64,000 bases of DNA from Trematomus loennbergii (Eukaryota > Chordata > Actinopteri > Perciformes > Nototheniidae). The stretch lies in contig JAAOOA010000367.1 of the NCBI GenBank assembly GCA_012861695.1, forward strand, positions 77,501 to 141,500. Direction: 5' to 3'. This document shows positions 25,633 through 36,920 of this stretch, piece after piece. The position numbers and the translations under genes are program-made. The notes beneath the pieces are model-generated. The model was not told the DNA's origin and searched no databases. It was given only the letters and a program-made list of their open reading frames with translations. Position 1 is the stretch's first letter. Each line of letters starts with the position of its first letter.

Positions 25633-26150
25633 GCCCAACATTAGCCTCCTTTAGCTTAGCGGTGGTGATGTGAAGTCATGTGACCGTGCTGTAGTTCCTT
25701 TATAGCCCAACATTAGCCTCCTTTAGCTTAGCGGTGGTGACGTGAAGTCATGTGACCGTGCTGTAGTTCCTTTAGAGCCCAACATTAGCCTCCTTTAGCT
25801 TAGCGGTGGTGACGTGAAGTCATGTGACCGTGCTGTAGTTCCTTTATAGCCCAACATTAGCCTTCTTTAGCTTAGCGGTGGTGACGTGAAGTCATGTGAC
25901 CGTGCTGTAGTTCCTTTATAGCCCAACATTAGCCTCCTTTAGCTTAGCGGTGGTGACGTGAAGTCATGTGACCGTGCTGTAGTTCCTTTATAGCCCAACA
26001 TTAGCCTCCTTTAGCTTAGCGGTGGTGACGTGAAGTCATGTGACCGTGCTGTAGTTCCTTTATAGCCCAACATTAGCCTCCTTTAGCTTAGCGGTGGTGA
26101 CGTGAAGTCATATGACCATGCTGTTGTTCTTTTATTGTCTAAAGTTAGCT
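25633..26150 (-). repeat. 72-bp minisatellite, seven copies (locus 2, inverted)
   Basis: Reverse complement of the unit at 14864-15170. Copies contain CCTTTATAGCCCAACATTAG and GTGACGTGAAGTCATGTGAC. One copy has TTTAGAGCC instead of TTTATAGCC. The last unit is diverged (GTCATATGACCATG). Confidence 0.97.
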
Positions 26151-28615
26151 TTTTACTTCAGAAATCATAAAGTGATGTTAATGTGTGGAGATTATCCTGC
26201 TGAACTAAACGTGTCAGTATTATAAACGTTTGTTTGACACAGGGAATATTTTCTGACATCATCTAAAAATAGTGCTATTAATTATGCCGGCTATGATACA
26301 AATAACTTCTGAGTTTGCCAACAGCAGAGAACAGGATATAATTGTAGTAATTACATGCCAGTCACATCTTTAGTAAACAAATTCGCAGCTTTGGCAGAAA
26401 GACATTTCCCTGTAACCTTCATCTTCAGTGTGAAAGTGAATTCATCACGACGGAGGAAACAATAAAATGTAAGCATTGATTAGCGGAGGAGATACATCAA
26501 AACTCTGCCATGAGGAAAAAATGCATTTTACAGGCAGCTGCAGGAGGAAGTGAATTGCATCGTGGGGAATGTGAGGGAATGACACCTGAAATAAAACTAC
26601 CCGAGCGAATTATAAGGTAAGCAGAAGCTCCTCTCATCCCCCTGAGTGAAGGACTCGCTGCAGCTTCACGCTGAGAGGCTTTTCACCAGCCTGAGAGAGG
26701 AGCTGCCTTTGAAAACTCAAATATAGAAACAACCGAAACACCTCTGACTGCTGCAGGCTGAACTCTGCATCATATGGGATGTTTGCAGAAAAGATTTGCA
26801 GACAGTAGTGGATGCTAGAGAAATATGATGGTTAAGACACATGCCAGAAAGAGACAAAAGACTAAAACCTTTTGTCTTGTTGTGGTTGTTTTAGAAAGAA
26901 GATTGTTTACTTCTTTATAAAGTACGAAGTGGAAACTCCAGTTTGAAGCCTTGAGTTTGTCGCCATTTTTGAGAGGTTGGAGCTATGCAATCGAATGCTG
27001 AATAAGACATTTTCAGAAAACGCGCTTTTAACGTCCAAAAGTTGTAAGACCAAAACATGGACGACGAATTATCCATTATTGTCTAGTTTACTCTAAATAG
27101 CACAATACTTCATTAAATGGACATAATGCTGTGTTGAAGAAGACTAAAGATTGAGACCATGAAATATTCAGGAACATGTTTACTGAGGTAATAAATCAAG
27201 AGAGAAGCGTGATTTGACGTCAGTAGAAGTAGTGAAGTAATCACGAAGTTGTAAGCCCAAAATTTGAGACTGATCATTTTCGAATTGTCCGTAAATGTCA
27301 AAAGTCTGCGTAATAACATGTTAGTTTATTCGTAATTGTCATATTTATAGATATTGTAGTTGGTTGTCTTTTTAGCCAAACAGCTACCATAGTACCAAAG
27401 TAGCAGCTAGCTGGCTAACGCTAACAAGCTTAAAATGACGCAAACATCCAAAGATGGCAGCATCTGTTTCTCTTGCTTTACTGTTATGAAATGGGAGAAG
27501 TGGAAACACGTTGCATCTTTCTATAAAGTCTATGTTGGATAATGAGCATGAGTTATGACTGAAGAGAAATGCTGGAACATTTGTGGCAAATTGTGCTAAT
27601 CACAAAAGAAAAACAAACATTTGTATTTGAATCCTGTTATGATTCATATTTGTTTACATTTCCACATTAATATCTGAAATAAATGGTTTTCACATGGTTT
27701 AAAAATCCATTCCTCCCCTTTTAAGATCGAAACAAAGACGTGCATAGTTTGGCACCACAGGGGGTAAGATACATTTCCGAACAGCATATTTTAAATTATG
27801 TTTCCCCCACAACAGTCATTTGATTTCTGTGCAGGTCCAATCAATTACACAGGCGGTATGAAGCCTTGGGGCTGCGGTTGGGAGGAGGAAGGGAAACGCT
27901 GCAGTCATCAGGCATTTGTGTCTAATGATAGAAATTTCCCCCCGTGTCGATGAAGCACATCAGCATCTCGACAACATTTTTGTTCCACGTCATTAATCTG
28001 CAGAAGCTTCCTTAGCGGGAAAAACAAATGGAATTAATTAGGGAGATGCAGGACACCAAGTTGAGGAATTAATAAACTGCGTTCCTCGTTAATGGACACA
28101 AAACAAACGACGCCATTATTCTTTAAAAGGCAGGCCGGCTCACGGCTCGTTTCTGACTCAATTACAATGCAGAGAGCGCTGCCGTCCCGAAATGAGGTTT
28201 CAATGAGAACATTTAATTAGGAATTATAGCCCAGCGAGGACGCCGATCACAAACAAAGCTCCTCGTTCTCAACTTTTCCAGTTTCTACTTAGTTAGAAAC
28301 ACACCTCGTGTTTTCAGACGTCCCTCCGGAGAAGTGTGCAGGTTTAGAAAAATAAAGAGAGTCTGAGAGCTTTGTTGTTTCTGCTTTGGTTTTAGTTTGT
28401 TTGTTATTAGAGCCACACGTGTAAAAGCCTTCTACAGGTTAGTAAATGTAAATGTTACCATTGACGAAAGGATGCACATTATTAGTGTAAAAGCCTAATA
28501 TATCAGATACAATGATTGCCAGAGTTAAAAGCATTGCATTGACCATTTTAGCCTCTAAACATTTGGCAAATTCTCTGTCTCAGAGTCAGTCGTCTCATAA
28601 CTGTCAGTGTTTGTC
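26151..28615. other. Long unique stretch, no gene seen; possible conserved non-coding DNA
   Basis: About 26270-26600 and 27890-28260 are non-repetitive with many TAATTA/ATTAAT motifs (for example GGAATTAATTAGGG and CATTTAATTAGGAATT). This would fit developmental regulatory DNA, but conservation cannot be judged from one genome. Confidence 0.4.
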
Positions 28616-28735
28616 AGTATACCTGAAATGACTAGGTTAGCTACGTTAGCTAGCTAGCTTACAGCAGATCTGCAGTAACATCAGAAGGAGTCATGTGACC
28701 ACATTGTTAAAATAAGACCATAAAACATATTAGGG
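28616..28735 (+). repeat. Dispersed ~120-bp repeat, copy 1
   Basis: Contains GTTAGCTAGCTAGCTTACAG and GCAGTAACATCAGAAG. The reverse complement is found at 58772-58891 with few differences. Probably an unclassified interspersed element. Confidence 0.85.
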
Positions 28736-28782
28736 AAGACAGTTGTTCAGCTTTATCATCCTGAACGTCACCAAGCGCTTTG

Positions 28783-29263
28783 TCCCATCTGTGTGCGTCA
28801 CTCTTTAGTGTCCCCTGGTCTCCCATCTGTGTGTGTCACTCTTTAGTGTCCCCTGGTCTCCCATCTGTGTGCGTCACTCTTTAGTGTCCCCTGGTCTCCC
28901 AGCTGTGTGCGTCACTCTTTATTGTCCCCTGGTCTCCTAGCTGTGTGCGTCACTCTTTAGTGTCCCCTGGTCTCCCAGCTGTGTGCGTCACTCTTTAGTG
29001 TCCCCTGGTCTCCCAGCTGTGTGCGTCACTCTTTAGTGTCCCCTGGTCTCCTAGCTGTGTGCGTCACTCTTTAGTGTCCCCTGGTCTCCCAGCTGTGTGT
29101 GTCACTCTTTAGTGTCCCCTGGTCTCCCAGCTGTGTGCGTCACTCTTTAGTGTCCCCTGGTCTCCCAGCTGTGTGCGTCACTCTTTAGTGTCCCCTGGTC
29201 TCCCATCTGTGTGCGTCACTTTTTAGTGTCCCCTGGTCTCCCAGCTGTGTGCGTCACTTTTTA
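28783..29263. repeat. 38-bp minisatellite, about 12.6 copies
   Basis: Unit CAGCTGTGTGCGTCACTCTT then TAGTGTCCCCTGGTCTCC. Copies alternate between CCATCTG, CCAGCTG and CTAGCTG variants. A single related monomer lies at 39630-39665. Confidence 0.97.
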
Positions 29264-30020
29264 AAGTGAGAGAAGTAGGAACATTTTCTCATAGACTTCT
29301 ATACAATCTGAGGTAATAAATCCAGAGAGAAGTTAGGCTCCTTCTGAATCTGATATTTGGTGTTTCCACAGAGGCTTCAGATTTCTCTGACACACTCAGA
29401 TGTAAGTAATGAAATGCATTTCCCTCCCGAGGGAAGAGATAAAGCTCTTGCCGTGTGATCGGAGTTTCATGTCATCAACAAAATGTGCCGCGGGGGAGAA
29501 AACATTTAACCGGCTGCTTGTTTTCCCCGCCACAGGGTTTGGTTTTTGGGTCCAGGTGGTGGGGGGGTCAAGCAGAAGTGTAAGGCATCAATATGAGATG
29601 ACTGAGGGGAGGAGAGGCTTCTCACCTGAGGACAGAGAGACCTTCCTCTAATCTACCCAGGGAGAAAATTGCAGAGCTCAATTTAAGACCTAACCCATGA
29701 AATTAACACCTCCAGCTCTCTCTCTGCTACCAAGAGAGATTTCACAGAGCGGGCAGACGCTTTAACTTTTCAAAGTGAGAGAGGCCCCGACTTTTATTCC
29801 AGGATTCACCTCATGTGCCTCCTCTCCCACCAGGGAGGGAGGAGCATGAGGTGAAACGGCTCCAAAGTATTGTTCAGACGGGGAATGTGGAGCGAGACGT
29901 CACCTGGGAGTCAGAGAGAGGGTGGAGTTCAGAGAACACTGGTAAAAATAAATATTGGTTTCCAAGAGAGACCTTCAAGTCCTACTTTCTGCTTTTATTT
30001 ATTTATATTTGTGTTTGTTT
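29264..30020. other. Unique stretch, no gene seen
   Basis: About 29400-29800 is balanced in composition but lacks coding structure. Confidence 0.45.
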
Positions 30021-30058
30021 TGAAGAGACCCTATCCTGCTGATGTTCAGGTGTATATT

Positions 30059-30249
30059 TTGGATAACTTGTGTGCTTTTATTCTATTTTATTAATGTGTT
30101 TTTATTGTGTATTGTGTTTTTAGCACTTCTTAACACGTGGCTTGTGTGGTCATTTAATCTTTTACGATTCGTATGAGGTTTTAATGCTTTGTCAAGCACT
30201 TTGTGACTGTCTGGGAAAAGCGCTTTATACATAAATTGTACTTACTTAC
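30059..30249 (+). mobile_element. L2-like LINE 3' tail splitting a minisatellite monomer
   Basis: Contains the typical L2-like text CAAGCACTTTGTGACTGTCT, GCGCTTTATACATAAATTG and a short ACTTACTTAC tail. On the left lies CTGATGTTCAGGTGTATAT and on the right CAGTATGTAGTGTC. These are adjacent in the 57-bp unit, so the LINE tail was inserted into one monomer. Confidence 0.7.
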
Positions 30250-30745
30250 ATCAGTATGTAGTGTCTTTACTTTAAAGAGTCCTCTCCTGCTGATGTTCAG
30301 GTGTATATCAGTATGTAGAGTCTCTACTTTAAAGAGTCCTCTCCTGCTGATGTTCAGGTGTATATCAGTATGTAGTGTCTCTACTTTAAAGAGTCCTCTC
30401 CTGCTGATGTTCAGGTGTATATCAGTATGTAGTGTCTCTACTTTAAAGAGTCCTCTCCTGCTGATGTTCAGGTGTATATCAGTATGTAGTGTCTCCACTT
30501 TAAAGAGTCCTCTCCTGCTGATGTTCAGGTGTATATCAGTATGTAGTGTCTCTACTTTAAAGAGTCCTCTCCTGCTGATGTTCAGGTGTATATCAGTATG
30601 TAGTGTCTCTACTTTAAAGATCCTCTCCTGCTGATGTTCAGGTGTATATCAGTATGTAGTGTCTCCACTTTAAAGAGTCCTCTCCTGCTGATGTTCAGGT
30701 GTATATCAGGATGTAGTGTCTCTACTTTAAAGAGTCCTCTAAAGA
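30250..30745 (+). repeat. 57-bp minisatellite, about 8 copies (locus 1)
   Basis: Unit GAGTCCTCTCCTGCTGATGT, TCAGGTGTATATCAGTATGT, AGTGTCTCTACTTTAAA. A diverged outlying monomer is at 30021-30058. As 57 is a multiple of 3 and the unit lacks stops in some frames, long open frames result. The same family is inverted at 38020-39650. Confidence 0.97.
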
Positions 30746-31240
30746 AGTTTATCCACATTTTCTTTCTTAATTTCTCTGTTTTCCTTCTACGTAATTTTTT
30801 GTTACATACATTTTGTGCAGATTGGTTAATATGGTGATTTAATATCCAAATCTGCGTGTTTCCTGTTGTCATTAGATGCTTCTGGAGCGTTTGCACCCTC
30901 TAATGGATCCACAGTTTGATGTCCTCCTGAATATCAGCTTTACCTCCTGCAAACACTCCCTAAACTCCATTAAACCAGCATGCAGACACACTGCCTCCCC
31001 TCATGCATCATCTTAAATGAGACCACTATGCTAATTCTGTATCTGCTGTGACTTTGCCACACAGCTAATTAAAGCGTTTAATGGAAATATTTAAACTTTT
31101 TATTTGCAGAGCGCTGCATGAATCCAGAAAGTGACTCGGGTCTACATGCAGGTATAATATATTACAACATATTATACGTACATAACTAATCATTCATTCA
31201 TCCGGCTGTACTGAGTAGATTAGCTGTTAGCCGTAGCAAC
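30746..31240. other. Unique stretch, no gene seen
   Basis: No supported feature. Confidence 0.5.
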
Positions 31241-31636
31241 AATTACATTACATGTCACTTGTTAGACATTTATTTATTTATTTTGTAATTATATTGAAGA
31301 AGGAGCATGATAACAATAGGAACCCCTTTTTTCCACTTATCCCAACAAAGAACACATTCTCCACACGTGCAATACAATAATAAAAAGTACAAATAAATAA
31401 ATAATATATATAAATAAGTAAATAAATCCCAAAATAATAAAATAATATATATAAAATGACAAAGACCTGTTTGACGCTTTTCTCCAAAGACTTTCACACA
31501 TTCAAAACTTTGGACAATCCCCACAGGAACAACTTGTGTCTTTCCAGGGACACAACGACACAATGACTGCAGTGGGAATTGAACCATTTGTCCCCTGATC
31601 CAAAAATCAGCGCACTACCCCACTCAGCCACAGCCT
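31241..31636 (-). mobile_element. tRNA-derived SINE interrupted by a ~205-bp insertion
   Basis: The minus-strand head has TGGCTGAGTGG (A box) and ATGGTTCAATTCCC (B box). The tail ATTACATTACATGTCACTTG is at 31243-31262. The SINE is split at 31268-31472 by AT-rich foreign sequence with GAC on both sides; the uninterrupted order is seen at 10135-10331. Confidence 0.8.
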
Positions 31637-31864
31637 AAACTGCTTTAAAACTGCCGTATAAACTCGCTGATTTATTTTATGGAAACAGATAAACGTCTTC
31701 ACCTTTGCCGCCATTTCATCAAAATGGCTTTGAGAGAAACATTTACAATATGACATTCAAATCATCTAATCATGCATTTACCTTTGTCCTAGCTTTAGAT
31801 ATTGAAGGTACTTTTTTAACCTTAACCTTAATTATAAGCTTAGATCCATTGGAAACTTTGCCTC

Positions 31865-32504
31865 GCTGGGTTAGGGTTAGCTAGGCCCTAGCTGGGTTAG
31901 GGTTAGCTAGGCCCTATCTGGGTTAGGGTTAGCTAGGCCCTAGCTGGGTTAGAGTTAGCTAGGCCCTAGCTGGGTTAGGGTTAGCTAGGCCCTAGCTGGG
32001 TTAGGGTTACCTAGGCCCTAGCTGGGTTAGAGTTAGCTAGGCCCTAGCTGGGTTAGGGTTAGCTAGGCCCTAGCTGGCTTAGAGTTAGCTAGGCCCTAGC
32101 TGGGTTAGGGTTAGCTAGGGCCTAGCTGGGTTAGGGTTAGCTAGGCTCTAGCTGGTTTAGAGTTAGCTAGGCCCTAGCTGGGTTAGAGTTAGCTAGGCCC
32201 TAGCTGGGTTAGGGTTAGCTAGGCCCTAGCTGGCTTAGAGTTAGCTAGGCCCTAGCTGGGTTAGAGTTAGCTAGGCCCTAGCTGGGTTAGGGTTAGCTAG
32301 GCTCTAGCTGGGTTAGGGTTAGCTAGGCCCTAGCTCGGTTAGAGTTAGCTAGGCCCTAGCTGGTTTAGGGTTAGCTAGGCCCTAGCTGGCTTAGAGTTAG
32401 CTAGGCCCTAGCTGGGTTAGGGTTAGCTTAGGGTTAGCTAGGCTCTAGCTGGGTTAGGGTTAGCTAGGCCCTAGCTGGGTTAGGGTTAGCTAGGCCCTAG
32501 CTGG
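31865..32504. repeat. 26-bp telomere-like minisatellite, about 24 copies
   Basis: Unit CTGGGTTAGGGTTAGCTAGG followed by CCCTAG. Each unit has TTAGGGTTAG (1.6 vertebrate telomere repeats) plus a near-palindrome AGCTAGGCCCTAGCT. Variants TTAGAG and CTGGCTTAG alternate in blocks, indicating segmental amplification. Confidence 0.95.
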
Positions 32505-32512
32505 TACAAATA

Positions 32513-32600
32513 AAGGTAAGGTAAGGTAGGTTTATTTATAAAGACCATGTTCCAACACAGAGGCAATTCAAAGTGCTTTACATCAACATTAACACTTAAT
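32513..32600 (-). mobile_element. L2-like LINE 3' tail with (AAGGT)n
   Basis: On the minus strand it reads AAAGCACTTTGAATTGCCTC and TATAAATAAACCTACCTTAC, the standard fish L2-type terminus with a CTTAC repeat tail. It directly abuts the telomere-like array. Confidence 0.75.
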
Positions 32601-34024
32601 AAGAAGACAACAGAAAGGAACACAATAAAGAAACACAATGGAATAACAGATTCATAAAAAAACATGCATTAAAAGAGAAACAGAATAGTTTAAAAACAAC
32701 ATTGTAAATACAGTAGATGCTAAAACAAGACTTCTGGGTAAGCAGCTGAAAAAAGTAAAGGATCAGGACCTGTCTCCAACTTGTCCTGAACTTATATATC
32801 CTAATGTAAAACCAGAAAAAGGGAGAGTGGAGTCGTATCATGCAAAGAAATGAGACAGTTGAAGTCAGCTTTATTAAAACGCTGCTTCAACTCCAATTTG
32901 AAACCAGATGTGCATCTTCAAAATCCAAATCTCCACTTGTGACGGCATTTCTTTAGGATTTGAACAAGTGAAATCCAAAGAAGACACAGTCCACTCCGGT
33001 TTAAAAATAGTGTTGTTGTTCCTTTTCATCGAACGATATGTATAAGGCTTCACCATGGTGTTGTATATCATTACAGAGAAATGAAATGACCGACATCAGG
33101 ACAGAGGAGTTTTGCAGGAAGAGTTTCATTCCTACCTTTCACTAATTGGTGCATTCACAGACTACATCGTTGGGATTTAATTAGTTTTTCAGATATTTGT
33201 TCATAACCAGATGTTGACCTGATGATAGTACCAGGTGTTGAAGTGCAGTTCTGAATACTTCTGACCTGTTTGGACAACACCATCCACTTCCATCACAGTC
33301 TGGCCCTTAATCCTGTTTCTCATTGCTGGGTAGATTAAATTATTCCACCTTTAAAACATGAAAGCGTGAAGGCCGACGCTGAGAAAAAGGTGTGAGTCCG
33401 CCTCGTTCAAAGCCAAACATCCAACCTTTGATAGAGCACTCCTCAGATCTCGATAAAAAACTCTCCTGCTGTAGCGTGGCGCCGCGATTAGCATGACAAT
33501 GACATCATTAATGGATCCTGGATCTGTCTGACTGCTTAATTAGGGCCAGCAGAGGATACGGGTGAGGTGATAATAAAGAGTCCCTGTCCCTCGCTGGTAT
33601 TGTCAATACGGAGCGACCCAATCAAGGTTTAAAAACAGGCCGACTGATGGCTCATTATCCCGCAGCCCAAAACTGCAGAACAGAATTTCAATTATGCACT
33701 TCTTAAAACACTCAGCGGATTAAAGATGTTACAAAAGGCCACTCACTGCAATCAGGCCGACTGATTAGCTTTTCATACGGAGGATAAATGCACTCTTTAA
33801 TTTCTCCGTGACTCACGCTGCTCTCTCGTTCTCTCGTAATACCTTTTCTGCATTCCTGCCAAAGTGCTGCATTTCAATAATGGAGACCGACACAGACATA
33901 AAGAAACAGGGAGAAGTTAAAGGGATTGTTGTACGAGGTTCTACTTCATTATCAGTGATTTACCAAAGTACAGAAATAAATACAAGTATTAGCAGGACTG
34001 TGGAACAAAGAAGAGCATACAGAC
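32601..34024. other. Unique stretch, no gene seen; possible conserved non-coding DNA
   Basis: 32601-32850 is A-rich and may be more LINE 3' UTR. About 33440-33830 is unique with TTAATTAGGG and GATTAGC motifs. Confidence 0.4.
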
Positions 34025-34028
34025 TTAA

Positions 34029-35150
34029 AGGTCCCCTATCATACTGTTTCTCATCAATATATTACAGGTCTCAGATATATCCAGAGCCTGTCTCTGATTG
34101 GCTGAAACACCAAACAGATCATTGCAGCATTACCCATAATCCCCTCTGTTTCAGCTCTGTTTCCAAAGTGCTGATTCTCTGTCTGTTACTTTAGATGAAA
34201 ATAAGGAGCCACTCCCCACGACAAAACATCGATATGACATCATAAAGTGGCCCAAATCTGATCAGCTCATTTTCAGACAGGTTTTTATAGAAATGGATCA
34301 GGACAAAAAGAGAGAGAATCTTTGTTCCTGAAACTTTCAGAGTCTCTTTCCACAGAGGGGACACATGTTGATGTAGAAGAGACATGAAGAAGAGGGGACA
34401 CATGTTGATGTAGAAGAGACATGAAGAAGAGGGGACACATGGTGATGTAGAAGAGACATGAAGAAGAGGGACACATGTTGATGTAGAAGAGACATGAAGA
34501 AGAGGGGACACATGTTGATGTAGAAGAGACATGAAGAAGAGGGGACACATGTTGATGTAGAAGAGACATGAAGAAGAGGGGACACATGTGATGAAGAAGA
34601 GACATGAAGAAGAGGGGACACATGTTGATGTAGAAGAGACATGAAGAAGAGGGGACACATGTTGATGTAGAAGAGACATGAAGAAGGGGACACATGTTGA
34701 TGTAGAAGAGACATGAGAAGAGGGGACACATGTTGATGTAGAAGAGACATGAAGAAGAGGGGACACATGTTGATGTAGAAGAGACATGAAGAAGAGGGGA
34801 CACATGTTGATGTAGAAGAGACATGAAGAAGAGGGGACACATGGTGATGTAGAAGAGATATGAAGAAGAGGGGACACATGTTGATGTAGAGAGATATGAA
34901 GAAGAGGGGACACATGTTGATGAAGAAGAGACATGAAGAAGAGGGGACACATGTTGATGTAGAAGAGACATGAAGAAGAGGGGACACATGTTGATGTAGA
35001 AGAGACATGAAGAAGAGGGGACACATGGTGATGTAGAAGAGACATGAAGAAGAGGGGACACATGGTGATGTAGAAGAGACATGAAGAAGAGGGGACACAT
35101 GTTGATGTAGAAGAGACATGAACAAGTGAATTTTGCATAATAGGTGACCT
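34029..35150 (+). mobile_element. TTAA-type MITE carrying a 37-bp minisatellite (copy 2)
   Basis: The left end AGGTCCCCTATCAT and right end ATAATAGGTGACCT are inverted repeats, with TTAA on both sides (34025-34028 and 35151-35154). About 190 bases after the left end match copy 1 at 15959. This copy lacks about 90 bases present in copy 1 (around 16163-16262). It is non-autonomous, enlarged mainly by its internal array. Confidence 0.88.
34350..35122. repeat. 37-bp minisatellite, about 21 copies, inside a MITE
   Basis: Same unit as 16396-16845. Variants include GGTGATGTAG, deleted units near 34590 and 34685-34715, and AGAGATATG. The array starts at the same element position (after CTCTTTCCACAGAGGGGAC) as in copy 1. 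Confidence 0.97.
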
Positions 35151-35154
35151 TTAA

Positions 35155-35577
35155 TGCTTCCTCAACATAGAGAATGACGTAATCTGCATGAGGAGGAGCA
35201 CAGCGGACCCCCATGGAAGAAGATGACTTCGTTTTTTTATACACGCACATGCATTATTATACAAATACACACAGTTATGCACACATGCACATAGATTTTT
35301 GTTGCACACATGAACTGTTAGTGCTGACAGATGATCCTCAGTCTGATCCTCTCTCAGTGAGCATCCGTCAGCAGGCCCTGGGTCTGGCAGGTGTTTTGGT
35401 GTCATTTCTTTGGACAGAGACGGTCGTAAAGCTCCAGGAGAGGCCAGGGCCGCGGAGAGAGCGCCGTCCCATAAAGCTCTCCTCAAGATGCTTTATGACA
35501 GCACACCATGTTGCACACAGAGATACGAGCCGCGAGGAGATGAGTTTTCACCAGGCAGCATGCTGCTGCACGGGGAG
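35155..35577. other. Unique stretch, no gene seen
   Basis: No supported feature. The short open frames here have no recognisable similarity. Confidence 0.45.
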
Positions 35578-35702
35578 AAATGCTGCTCAAAGATCCAGTA
35601 AAACAACGATGAAAACAAGGTGTTTCCGCTTGTGATAAGTCAAAGGAAATCTGCAAGAATAGAACGAGTGGAATTGTGCCTGGTAAGATGTCTTGAAATA
35701 AG

Positions 35703-35960
35703 AAGGTTCAAGATTCAAGATTCAAGGCTTGTATTGTCGTTTGTTCAGAGCTACAGTGGAGATATGACAATGAAGGAGGTCACAGGCTCCTTCAACAGAA
35801 GCACAATAAAACAGATAAAATAATACAGGTAAATACAATAAAACAGAATATAATAGAAATTGTACAGAATAGTCTGTATACAAGTAATTGGAATATTGAT
35901 ATATACTTTATAAGTTGCAAACAGATTAATGTTATGGATGTTTTTCAAAGGTCCAGGTGT
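35703..35960 (-). mobile_element. Retroposon 3' end fragment
   Basis: Starts with GGTTCAAGATTCAAGATTCA, then GTATTGTCGTTTGTTCAGAG, like the elements at 8736 and 62703. Absent from the paired duplication copy, so it is a later insertion. Confidence 0.6.
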
Positions 35961-36198
35961 ATAACAGTGATATTTAGATAAATGAGATCTTGTAATCAGC
36001 TGGAAAACGTATTTTGAACTATATGTTAACGGGATCAGGAAATGTTGTGTTACAAAATAAGCCACAAATATCTGTCTTCTGATGTTGGTGATTTTCCAAT
36101 TTTCTGGAAAGATGCTGCTCAAAGATCCAGTAAACAACGATGAAAACAAGGTGTGTTGACATGGTTGAGAAAGGACTAATACTTATTGAACATTCTGC

Positions 36199-36252
36199 TG
36201 GTCGCCGCTAAAAAGGCAGGAAATGGTTATCGAAGGATAGCCCGACTCTAAA
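36199..36252 (+). mobile_element. LINE tail with (ATGG)n
   Basis: CGCCGCTAAAAAGGCAGGAA, GGTTATCGAAGGATAGCC, then ATGGATGGATGG, a common fish LINE terminus pattern. Confidence 0.55.
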
Positions 36253-36769
36253 TGGATGGATGGACTTCTCAATGGATTTTTACAATATGGAAAAGATACA
36301 TAAAACCACACTGTGTACATTTATATAATCTGTTCAATGTGGTGGAAATTCCACACTTCATCACCTTCTGAAAAGTACAAATATACAAGCTTAAACCAAA
36401 GCTGTGTTATTTAATAAAGAGTTATAGCATTTAACGAATCATATGTCCAGCTGGAAAGGACACGAGTAGATAGCACCAGGATCTGACCCCGTTACACAGA
36501 ATGTCATTTATAGAGATGAGACACAGGAAGGAAGGCAATCCACATTACAGTCCTAAGTTGGGTGGGGGGCAGGCAGAAGGGGAAGCGCAGCATGTTAATT
36601 ACAAACCCTAACATCCATATGATAATGGCCTGAGAATGGTCAGGGCGACACCCTTCTGTCTGACAACATTTCATAGCCAGGAAAACCTACATACATATTG
36701 AATCACTGTAAATTCCCATCATATTCAATATTTAATATTCCATCTGTCATATTTATGTATATATATATT

Positions 36770-36920
36770 TAATACCTTACATTCAACATGTATATTTTCT
36801 ACTTTCTTGTTTCTTTCTAGTCTTTGAATGTTTGTTGTACAATGCCAATGCTTTTTATGCTGCTGCAACGCAAACATTTCCCAAATTGGGATCAATAAAG
36901 TACTTCTTACCTTATCTTAT
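36770..36920 (+). mobile_element. LINE 3' tail ending in TTGGGATCAATAAAGTAC
   Basis: CTGCTGCAACGCAAACATTT then CCCAAATTGGGATCAATAAA and a CTTATCTTAT tail. Lies within the insertion that splits the local duplication. Confidence 0.65.

Noticed and set aside
34191..35250. Overlapping minus-strand open frames of 262-321 codons rich in Ser, His, Cys, Leu
   Set aside because: They span the 37-bp minisatellite. The same residues cycle through all three frames, as expected from a stop-free unit whose length is not a multiple of 3.
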